Source of the DNA: Micromonospora sp. MW-13
GTDB lineage: Bacteria > Actinomycetota > Actinomycetes > Mycobacteriales > Micromonosporaceae
NCBI RefSeq assembly: GCF_003434305.1
Contig: NZ_QKKX01000016.1
Location: 59,062-123,061 of the forward strand
DNA length: 64,000 nucleotides
Direction: 5' to 3'
A program made the position numbers and the translations under genes. Under the pieces are notes generated by a model that made no database searches, was not told the DNA's origin, and saw nothing but the letters and a program-made list of their open reading frames with translations. Below, one piece after another: positions 55,747 through 64,000 of this stretch (position 1 is the first letter of the stretch; every line of letters starts with the position of its first letter).

Positions 55747-58700
55747 CTAGTCCTGTTCGTCAGGCTCGTCGGCATTGCGAGCAATCGCCACGATAGTCAC
55801 GCCGTCCGGGAGGTCCATCAGCTTGACCCCCATTGTGTTCCGGTCACGCGTACGGCGTACAGGCTTCACCGGAGTCCGGATGACACCACCGTTGCTGGTG
55901 ATCGCGAACAGTTCGTCGTCCGGGTCGATCACCACCGCGCCGACCAGACCACCGCGCCGTTCGGTGATCTTCGCAGTCAGCACGCCCTTACCTCCCCGGC
56001 CCTGGACCGGGTATTCCTCGATCGGGGTACGTTTCGCGTATCCCCCGTTCGTGGCCACCAGAACATCCAGCCCTTCGCGGACGACCTCCATCGCGAGCAG
56101 GACGTCGTCGTCGCTGAACCGCATGCCGATCACGCCCGACGTGGCCCGGCCCATCGGCCGCAGCGCCTCGTCGGTGGCGTTGAAGCGGATCGCCTGGGCG
56201 TTCTTTGAGACCAGCAGCAGATCGTCGGACGGGGCGACGAGGGCAGCACCGACCAGCTCGTCCTCATCGCGCAGGTTGATCGCGATGATTCCGCCGGAAC
56301 GGTTGGAGTCGAACTCCTCGAGCCGCGTCTTCTTCACCAGGCCGTTCTTCGTGGCCAGTACCAGGTAGGGGGCCACCTGGTAGTTCGGAATTTCGATGAT
56401 CTGCGCGATCTGCTCGTCCGGTAGGAACGCGAGCAGATTGGCCACGTGCTGGCCCTTGGCTACCCTACTGGCTTCCGGAAGCTCGTACGCCTTGGCCCGG
56501 TACACACGACCCTTGTTCGTGAAGAACAGGATCCAGTCGTGGGTCGAGCAGACGAAGAAGTGGCTGACGATGTCGTCCTGCCGCAGCGTGGCCCCGCTGA
56601 CGCCCTTGCCGCCGCGCCGCTGGGAGCGATACAGATCGACCTTGGTCCGCTTCGCGTACCCGGTGCGGGTGATGGTGACCACCACGTCCTCGCGGGCGAT
56701 CAGGTCCTCCATCGAGACCTCGCCGTCGAACGGCACGATCTTCGTCCGCCGCTCGTCGCCCCACTTGGCGACGATCTCGCCCAGCTCCTCCGAGACGATC
56801 CGCCGCTGCCGCTCCGGCTTGGCCAGGATGTCCTTGAGGTCGGCGATCTCGATCTCCAGCTTGGCCAGGTCGTCGAGGATCCGCTGCCGCTCCAGTGCGG
56901 CGAGCCGGCGCAGCTGCATGTCCAGGATCGCGGTGGCCTGGATCTCGTCGATCTCCAGCAGCCGGATCAGGCCCTGCCGGGCGTCCTCGACGGTCGGCGA
57001 GCGCCGGATCAGGGCGATCACCTCGTCGAGGGCGTCCAGCGCCTTCGACAGGCCGCGCAGGATGTGCGCCCGCTCCTCGGCCTTGCGCAGCCGGAACGCG
57101 GTCCGCCGCCGGATCACCTCGATCTGGTGTTCGACGTAGTACCGGATGAACTGGGCCAGGTTCAGCGTGCGCGGCACGCCGTCGACCAGCGCCAGCATGT
57201 TGGCGCCGAAGGTCTCCTGAAGCTGGGTGTGCTTGTAGAGATTGTTGAGGACCACCTTGGCGACCGCGTCGCGCTTGAGCACGAGCACGATCCGCATGCC
57301 GGTACGCCCGGAGGACTCGTCCCGGATGTCGGCGATGCCGCCGAGCTTGCCCTCCTTGATCAGCTCGGCGATCCGCTCGGCGAGGTTGTCCGGGTTGACC
57401 TGGTAGGGCAGCTCGCTGACCACCAGGCAGGGGCGGCCCCGCTTGTCCTCCTCGACCTCCACCACGGCCCGCATCCGGATCGAGCCCCGACCCGTCCGGT
57501 ACGCGTCCTGGATGGCCTGGGTGCCGACGATCAGGCCGTGGGTGGGGAAGTCCGGGCCCTTGACGATCTCCATGAGCGCGTCGAGGGTGTTGGCCTCGTC
57601 GACCTCCGGGTTCTCCAGGCACCACTGCACGGCCGCGCCGATCTCGCGCAGGTTGTGCGGCGGAATCTTGGTGGCCATGCCGACCGCGATGCCCTCGGAG
57701 CCGTTGATCAGCAGGTTCGGGATCCGGGACGGCAGGATGGTGGGCTCCTTGGCCCGGCCGTCGTAGTTGTCCTGGAGGTCGACGGTGTCCTCGTCGATGT
57801 CCCGCAGCATCTCCATCGCCAGCGGGTCGAGCTTGCACTCGGTGTTGTGACTGACGAAGCCGTCGGAGACGAACGAGTGGTCGTCCGTGTCCACCCGGAT
57901 GCTGTAGACCGGCTGCACCCCGGCGTCTGTGACGCTGGCCACCTCGGCGTAGTAGAACCTGCCGTCGACCAGCGGCTCGACCACGTCGAGCACGTCGCGC
58001 TCGGTGATCCGGGCGGCGATCTCGTCGCGGTCCCGCTCCCAGCGCTCGATCCGGTCGACGTTGTGCCGGCGCAGCCAGTCCCGCTCGGTCCACCGGGTCG
58101 CACCGTGCTCGCGGATGAAGTCGCCGACCAGCGGCACGTGGTCGCTGGAGAGAGCCGTGCTGATGACCGGCACGGCCGCCAGCTCCGACTCCAGCTTGGT
58201 CTGCTTGCGACCGAGGAAACCGACCTGCTGGGCGAAGATCCGGGCGTCGCGGCGGTTGGTCACCACGACCTTGATGTCACCGGAGTCGTACCGGACCTGC
58301 TTGCTGATCACGCCGAACTCCAGCAGCAACTGCTGGACCTCCTGGGCCAACCGCTCGCTGCGGGTCGAGTACGAGATCTGAATGGTGTTGCGGGGCAGCA
58401 GCGAGGAGGAGCCGTCGCCCTCGAAGAGCGCTTGGAGGAAGGCCCGCTTGATCGCCGCCGGGCCCTGCCAGACGAACTCCGGCACGAACTTCGCGGCGCT
58501 CCGCGCCCCGACCAGCTCACCGAGGATGCTCGCCCGCAGTGCGGAGAGGTCCTGGATGTCGATCTCGTGCAGCAGGCTGCCGGAGGCGATGGTGCGCTGG
58601 CTGACGTAGCGCGGGCCGCCGACGGCGAGGTCGTAGGCCGCGAGGACCCGGATGAAGAACTCCCGGTCGACGTTGTTGAAGCCGGCGCGTTCCTCGGACA

Positions 58701-59529
58701 CCCAGCCCTCGCTGACGAAGGCGCCGGCGAGGACGGCTGCCTCGACGTGCTCCAGCATCGGGTAGCCGATCTCGTCCGGCACCGTCCGCTGGATGACCAC
58801 CCGGTCACCGGGGTTGATCTCGGCGAGCAGCTTCCAGAGCAGGGTCGGCACGCCGGCCACGTCCACCAGGCAGAGCGCCGGGTGGTTGTGGGTGCCGGTC
58901 AGCTCGTACCCCTCACGGGTGCGCAGCCGCAGCGTGGGGTGCTCGCCGGAGTGGAAGAACTTGGAGGCGCGGACCAGGTCGCCGTTGCGGTCGCGGACCT
59001 TCAGCTCGATGTCCGTCTCGCTGCCCGGCGCCGCGTCCGTGACGAGGTTACCGATCCGTAGGCTGCCGCCGGCAGTACGAATACGGACATTTCCCGTTAC
59101 GCAGTACCTCATCGCCGCAGCAGGGTCGTTACCGGGCGAGCCGAAGTTGCCGTTGCCGTCGACCAGCGGGTACCGCAGCGACCAGGGCTGCGCCATCCGG
59201 ACCAGCGCGTCGTAGATGGCCGAGTCGCCGTGCGGGTGGAACTGACCCATCACGTCGCCGACGACCCGGGAGCACTTCACGTAGCCGCGGTCCGGCCGGT
59301 AGCCGGAGTCGAACATGGCGTAGAGGATCTTGCGGTGGACCGGCTTGAGCCCGTCCCGGACGTCCGGCAGCGCCCGCCCGACGATGACGCTCATCGCGTA
59401 GTCGAGGTAGGAGCGCTGCATCTCCACCTCGAGCCCGACCGGCTCGATGCGGTCGTGCGCCACGACTGCGGCGGCGGCGGTCTCGGGGACCTCGGGCTCG
59501 CTCGGGGTGGACTCGGGGGTATCGGTCAC
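55747..59529 (-). CDS. gyrA: DNA gyrase subunit A precursor with intein
   Basis: The 1260-aa precursor splits into an 840-aa GyrA and a 420-aa intein (residues 143-562). The N-part has the quinolone-resistance region [10 protein letters not shown] with Ser103 and Asp107, corresponding to E. coli Ser83 and Asp87, and the catalytic Tyr142 ends the N-extein (AAAMRY). The C-extein starts [11 protein letters not shown], includes the winged-helix and tower regions and the C-terminal beta-pinwheel with the GyrA box (QRRGGKG). GyrA cuts, passes and reseals duplex DNA with GyrB, introducing negative supercoils. The start is GTG at 59529. Correct splicing is needed to restore the active site. It is co-transcribed with DUF3566. 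Confidence 0.97.
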   Translation of the reverse strand: MTDTPESTPSEPEVPETAAAAVVAHDRIEPVGLEVEMQRSYLDYAMSVIVGRALPDVRDGLKPVHRKILYAMFDSGYRPDRGYVKCSRVVGDVMGQFHPHGDSAIYDALVRMAQPWSLRYPLVDGNGNFGSPGNDPAAAMRYCVTGNVRIRTAGGSLRIGNLVTDAAPGSETDIELKVRDRNGDLVRASKFFHSGEHPTLRLRTREGYELTGTHNHPALCLVDVAGVPTLLWKLLAEINPGDRVVIQRTVPDEIGYPMLEHVEAAVLAGAFVSEGWVSEERAGFNNVDREFFIRVLAAYDLAVGGPRYVSQRTIASGSLLHEIDIQDLSALRASILGELVGARSAAKFVPEFVWQGPAAIKRAFLQALFEGDGSSSLLPRNTIQISYSTRSERLAQEVQQLLLEFGVISKQVRYDSGDIKVVVTNRRDARIFAQQVGFLGRKQTKLESELAAVPVISTALSSDHVPLVGDFIREHGATRWTERDWLRRHNVDRIERWERDRDEIAARITERDVLDVVEPLVDGRFYYAEVASVTDAGVQPVYSIRVDTDDHSFVSDGFVSHNTECKLDPLAMEMLRDIDEDTVDLQDNYDGRAKEPTILPSRIPNLLINGSEGIAVGMATKIPPHNLREIGAAVQWCLENPEVDEANTLDALMEIVKGPDFPTHGLIVGTQAIQDAYRTGRGSIRMRAVVEVEEDKRGRPCLVVSELPYQVNPDNLAERIAELIKEGKLGGIADIRDESSGRTGMRIVLVLKRDAVAKVVLNNLYKHTQLQETFGANMLALVDGVPRTLNLAQFIRYYVEHQIEVIRRRTAFRLRKAEERAHILRGLSKALDALDEVIALIRRSPTVEDARQGLIRLLEIDEIQATAILDMQLRRLAALERQRILDDLAKLEIEIADLKDILAKPERQRRIVSEELGEIVAKWGDERRTKIVPFDGEVSMEDLIAREDVVVTITRTGYAKRTKVDLYRSQRRGGKGVSGATLRQDDIVSHFFVCSTHDWILFFTNKGRVYRAKAYELPEASRVAKGQHVANLLAFLPDEQIAQIIEIPNYQVAPYLVLATKNGLVKKTRLEEFDSNRSGGIIAINLRDEDELVGAALVAPSDDLLLVSKNAQAIRFNATDEALRPMGRATSGVIGMRFSDDDVLLAMEVVREGLDVLVATNGGYAKRTPIEEYPVQGRGGKGVLTAKITERRGGLVGAVVIDPDDELFAITSNGGVIRTPVKPVRRTRDRNTMGVKLMDLPDGVTIVAIARNADEPDEQD
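57844..59103 (-). mobile_element. GyrA intein with LAGLIDADG endonuclease
   Basis: The 420-residue insertion starts with Cys1 (CVTGNVRIR) and ends VSHN, followed by Thr563, giving canonical class 1 splice residues: Cys at +1, His-Asn at the end and Thr at the downstream +1. Block B is GTHNHPALC with TxxH; blocks C and E of the homing endonuclease are LAGAFVSEG (intein residues 125-133) and [10 protein letters not shown] (222-231), with the acidic active-site residues. It inserts at the same place as the mycobacterial GyrA mini-intein, but it keeps the endonuclease. Confidence 0.95.
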
Positions 59530-59565
59530 TGTTAACCCTTATCAGAATCAGAGTCGGTTTCGTGC

Positions 59566-59617
59566 TGTGGATAACCGCTGTGGAAACCGGCCATGCTGTG
59601 GATAACCCTGTGGATCG
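59566..59617. promoter_or_regulatory. DnaA-box cluster between gyrB and gyrA
   Basis: Two perfect TGTGGATAA boxes (59566-59574, 59597-59605; the reverse complement is TTATCCACA), plus TGTGGAAAC (59579-59587) and TGTGGATCG (59609-59617), all in the same orientation. Four boxes in 52 bp in a 130-bp gap is far above chance in such GC-rich DNA. Confidence 0.85.
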
Positions 59618-59659
59618 GCGGGGCGCCCCGTGGCCGACCGGGGCGGCCCGCCCGGTCCG

Positions 59660-61606
<1,947 letters not shown>

Positions 61607-62134
61607 CCTCGGCCACTTTCTCGCGCCCTGGTGCCGCAAGCGGCGCGTCGGGCGCGGGTTCGGCGGACAGGACGCGACGTCGGCGCGCGGACCGACACCG
61701 GAGGGAAACCGGGGCACGGGCCGGAGCGCCGGTCGCCGCGGTTGCCCGCGGATCGCGATCGGCTAGACCCGACGTGGGACAATGATCTCGGCCCCGTGGT
61801 GGGCCGTTTCCGTCGCTCCGTGTCGGGTCTTCGTCTCGCCCTCAATCTTACTGTGCGCAGGCGACAGAACCGCCACTCGGCACCCCTTCGCGGCGGCTGA
61901 GACCTCCGTAGCCGGCCGAACCGCGCCACCCGCGACTCCCCCTACACGCAACGCCCGGATCGGGGGGCGGCGCCGCCGACCGTCGGGCCGGGCGTTGCCG
62001 GGGGGTGGGGTCGCGGCGGAACCGAAGTGGGCGTACCTTTGCGGCGCCCAGCGTGGCTGGTCTTGATCTTTTCCGGTCGGAACCGGACGATCGACCCGAA
62101 CGATCCGACACGTGCTCTCAAGGGGTGACGCCAG
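61607..62134. other. Divergent intergenic region of gyrB
   Basis: This 528-bp region holds the gyrB promoter. Minus-strand CAGTAAGAT near 61850 is a possible -10 with a weak -35. An 11-bp perfect inverted repeat GCAACGCCCGG/CCGGGCGTTGC (61948-61958, 61988-61998) with 29 nt between, and TCCGGT-cgga-ACCGGA (62072-62087) nearer the plus-strand gene, are the only other structures. I see no gene here. Confidence 0.55.
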
Positions 62135-62689
62135 ATGGGGCTGGACAACGTCGCGGTGCACTGGCCGCGGACCGGCCGCTTCTACGACCCGGTCGCACCG
62201 GCCGAGTTCGTCGATTTCGGCGAGATCGTCGACCTGCCGCGGATCTCCGCGCCGACAGCGGCCCTCGCGGAACACGTCGCCAAGACCGGGACCGTCCGGG
62301 CGACCGCCTACACCGAGCTGGTCGACCTCCTGCTCGGGCTGGAAAATGTGCTCTACGCCACGGACGCCGCCGCCGAGGACGAGGACCCGGTGATCGACCC
62401 GGACGGCTGCGCCTGGATCGCCGGCGGGATCGAGCGCTTCGTGGCCGGGCACCGCCCGCACGGGGAGACGGTCGACTTCGACTCGGTCAGCACCGTGCTG
62501 CGCAGCCTGCTCGCCGACGGTCGCCTCGCCGAACAGCAACTACGCTGGCTGGGCAGCCGGCTGGACGCGCTGCGCGACGAGAACGGCGACCCGCCGCAGT
62601 GGGACTTCACCTGCGCGGAACTGGGCGTGCTGGCGGCCTTCTACCGGCGCTGCGCCGACCGCGGCTTCGCGGTCTACGCCGACGTCTGA
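62135..62689 (+). CDS. Conserved hypothetical cytosolic protein
   Basis: The 184-aa acidic protein starts MGLDNVAVHWPRTG and has no signal peptide, membrane span or known motif. It contains an Asp/Glu-rich middle (AAEDEDPVIDPDG) and a helical C-terminal half (LLADGRLAEQQLRWLGSRLDAL). Its regular GC-rich codon use supports a real gene. Its last 16 bp overlap the convergent OhrR-like gene. I do not recognise a family. Confidence 0.75.
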   Translation: MGLDNVAVHWPRTGRFYDPVAPAEFVDFGEIVDLPRISAPTAALAEHVAKTGTVRATAYTELVDLLLGLENVLYATDAAAEDEDPVIDPDGCAWIAGGIERFVAGHRPHGETVDFDSVSTVLRSLLADGRLAEQQLRWLGSRLDALRDENGDPPQWDFTCAELGVLAAFYRRCADRGFAVYADV

Positions 62690-63156
62690 GCGGGGTTCGC
62701 ACCGCCCTCGCCGGCCCGGTTGGTCGCCGCGATCACCCGGGTCAGGACGGCATGCAGGTCCCGCAACTCCTCGATCGGCATCCCGAGCCGCCGCACCACT
62801 GCCGGCGGGATCTCCTCGGCGCGGGCACGCAGCGCCTCGCCGCTGCCGGTGAGCGTCACGGCCAGGCTGCGCTCGTCGGCGGGGTCGCGCTCCCGCCGGA
62901 CGTACCCGTTGGCCTCCAGGCGCTTGAGCAGCGGTGACAGCGTCCCGGGGTCGAGCTGCAACAGGCGGCTGAGCTCCCGTACGGACAGCGGCGCGTACTG
63001 CCAGAGCGCCAGCATGACCAGGTACTGCGGATGGGTCAGCCCCATCGGCTCCAGCAGCGGGCGATAGACGGCGACCACGCCCCGCGCCGCCACGGAGAGC
63101 GCGAAGCACACCTGTTCCTCCAGGGCCAGGGGGTTGCCCTCTAGCTGGTCGGACAC
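62674..63156 (-). CDS. OhrR-like MarR regulator
   Basis: This 160-aa MarR-type protein has the organic-hydroperoxide regulator signature: Cys17 in EQVCFALSVAARG, the YRPLLEPMGLTHPQYLVMLALW core, and recognition-helix LDPGTLSPLLKRLEANG, followed by wing DPADERSLAVTLT. In OhrR proteins this N-terminal Cys is oxidised by peroxides and releases DNA. It starts with GTG after GAGGAGG. No ohr gene lies next to it in the window, so the regulon is elsewhere. The palindromes at 63196-63222 directly upstream are its probable autoregulatory operator. Confidence 0.92.
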   Translation of the reverse strand: MSDQLEGNPLALEEQVCFALSVAARGVVAVYRPLLEPMGLTHPQYLVMLALWQYAPLSVRELSRLLQLDPGTLSPLLKRLEANGYVRRERDPADERSLAVTLTGSGEALRARAEEIPPAVVRRLGMPIEELRDLHAVLTRVIAATNRAGEGGANPAQTSA

Positions 63157-63195
63157 CTCGGCCTCCTCGTCGTCGCCGTTGCGATCCTAGCAACG

Positions 63196-63222
63196 ATTGG
63201 TGTACCAATTATTGGTGCACGA
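63196..63222. promoter_or_regulatory. Tandem palindromes: candidate OhrR operator
   Basis: ATTGGT-GT-ACCAAT (63196-63209) is perfectly symmetric. ATTGGTGCACGAA (63211-63223) repeats it with one mismatched arm base, centres 15 bp apart. They lie 40-66 bp before the regulator start, in an AT-rich patch, and before the opposite gene at 63260. Confidence 0.72.
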
Positions 63223-63259
63223 AATTATTTCCGGGCGCGGGGCGGGAGAGGCCAGGCGG

Positions 63260-63487
63260 ATGAGCGACGACAAGCAGGTGGGCGACTCCTCGGGCAAGGG
63301 TGGCCGCCTCATGGGCTGGGTGTTCCGCAACCTCGCCGGCCCTTCCGAGGTGCAGGGAGCGGTGCAGGGCGGCTCGCGCCATGCCCGGGAGGCCTGGAAG
63401 CAGGATCTGGAGAGGCGGAAGCAGTGGAGCCGTGAGCAGCGGGAACGCAAGCGCGCCGAGCGAGAGGCCCAGCGCGCCGGGCAGTGA
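63260..63487 (+). CDS. Small basic hypothetical protein
   Basis: The 75-aa protein has a short non-helical half and a highly charged C-terminal helix (LERRKQWSREQRERKRAER). The ATG at 63260 has AGGCGG nearby. It is divergent from the OhrR-like gene and shares its palindromic promoter region, so both could be regulated together. It ends 3 bp before the convergent dciA end. No family is recognised. Confidence 0.7.
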   Translation: MSDDKQVGDSSGKGGRLMGWVFRNLAGPSEVQGAVQGGSRHAREAWKQDLERRKQWSREQRERKRAEREAQRAGQ

Positions 63488-63490
63488 CGG

Positions 63491-64000
63491 TCAGCCGTAG
63501 GTGTCGCGTGGGCCCCGCCCCCGGACCCTGCGCGGCCCGCGCGACCAGGACGGCGCGGCCGGGCCGTGGATGTGCAGCTTGCGCACCACGTTGTGGCCCA
63601 CCTCGCTGGCGATCTGCCTCAGCAGGGAAGCGGCGAGCAGCCGCAGTTGGGTCGCCCACGCCGTGGACCGGGCCTCCACGGTCAGCTCGCCGTTCTCCAG
63701 CTTCACCGGGCGGCTGTTCTGGGCCACCTCGGGGCCGACCACCCGTTCCCACGCGCCGAAGACCGTCGCCTCGGCGGCCGGCTGCTCCCAGCCACGCGCC
63801 TTGACCAGCCGGTTGAGCACGGCACCCAGCGGCTGCGGGTCGCGCGGGTCCGGCCCCGGGCCCGAGTAGCCGCGCAGCCGCCGGCCGCCCTCGCCGTCGC
63901 CGGAAACCACGCTGCGCCGGCGGGTCCGGGCCGCCGCGTCACGGCGGGCCTTCGCGGCGTCCAGTACCGCCCGGGCCAGTTCCGGCCCCGCCGCACCCCC
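63491..64000 (-). CDS. dciA: DciA/DUF721 replicative helicase loader (5' part missing)
   Basis: At least 169 residues are in the window, and the reading frame stays open to the right edge, so the start is outside. The DUF721 core is clear: LGAVLNRLVKARGWEQPAAEATVFGAWERVVGPEVAQNSRPVKLENGELTVEA (shown in pieces across the domain) and the C-terminal ASEVGHNVVRKLHIHGP. An N-terminal Arg/Ala-rich tail precedes it (ARAVLDAAKARRDAAARTRRR). DciA loads DnaB in bacteria that lack DnaC. It normally lies between recF and gyrB, which places oriC just beyond the edge. Here the OhrR-like and 75-aa genes intervene before gyrB. Confidence 0.93.
   Translation of the reverse strand, partial: GGAAGPELARAVLDAAKARRDAAARTRRRSVVSGDGEGGRRLRGYSGPGPDPRDPQPLGAVLNRLVKARGWEQPAAEATVFGAWERVVGPEVAQNSRPVKLENGELTVEARSTAWATQLRLLAASLLRQIASEVGHNVVRKLHIHGPAAPSWSRGPRRVRGRGPRDTYG

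Overview
The window comes from a high-GC actinobacterium, most likely a Micromonospora or close relative in the Micromonosporaceae. Evidence: very high G+C, many GTG starts, an FhaA/FhaB pair at the left edge, and the order dciA (right edge) - gyrB - gyrA - DUF3566 - tRNA-Ile - DLW-39 - tRNA-Ala. That order is standard beside the chromosomal origin in actinobacteria, so oriC should lie just beyond the right edge. A 15/16 match to the ParB site parS (39986-40001) and a cluster of four DnaA-box-like sequences between gyrB and gyrA (59566-59617) fit an origin-proximal position. No phage, plasmid, insertion sequence, CRISPR array or rRNA was found.

Layout. 1-1342: fhaB (partial), fhaA, tRNA-Leu(CAG). 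1471-3347: a two-gene sugar unit (NAD-dependent epimerase, WecG/TagA-type glycosyltransferase). 3469-6663: small membrane and hypothetical genes plus an XRE/DUF5753 - DUF397 regulatory module. 6764-10399: membrane proteins, including two tandem kinase-less PASTA proteins. 10407-13444: GCS2-type ligase, YceI protein and a divergent MarR regulator. 13755-16628: a 957-aa HTH-NTPase-TPR regulator. 16778-24847: a minus-strand branched acyl-CoA/leucine-type catabolic cluster (acyl-CoA dehydrogenase, carboxyltransferase, HMG-CoA lyase, biotin carboxylase, TetR). It is interrupted by an oppositely oriented coiled-coil protein gene and carries two copies of a long palindromic element. 24940-29584: a divergent HSP90 ATPase followed 7 bp later by a 949-aa TPR protein. 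29840-33857: membrane proteins, a membrane-anchored alpha/beta hydrolase, and a SigE-type sigma factor overlapping a putative partner gene. 33912-41710: housekeeping and redox genes (sulfurtransferase, GDSL hydrolase, proS, CBS protein, SufE, DsbA-like, YbaK-like, NAD(P)-binding). 41848-49223: an MFS transporter, a very large CtpI-like P-type ATPase, and Sua5. 49540-54122: a methyltransferase and a response regulator - ABC transporter - histidine kinase set. 54322-64000: the gyrase region, with a full-length LAGLIDADG intein in GyrA, an OhrR-like MarR regulator and dciA.

Most notable items: (1) the HSP90-TPR operon as a possible dedicated chaperone/co-chaperone system; (2) the parS-like site and DnaA-box cluster; (3) the GyrA intein, which interrupts the gene directly after the catalytic tyrosine; (4) paired palindromic elements just 3' of two minus-strand stop codons, one supplying the last 17 codons of the opposing gene; (5) a hexanucleotide repeat encoding a Gly-Ser tract in the biotin carboxylase, whose carrier domain is not in the window; (6) several sharp palindromes upstream of regulator or transporter genes. 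All function assignments are from sequence reading alone.
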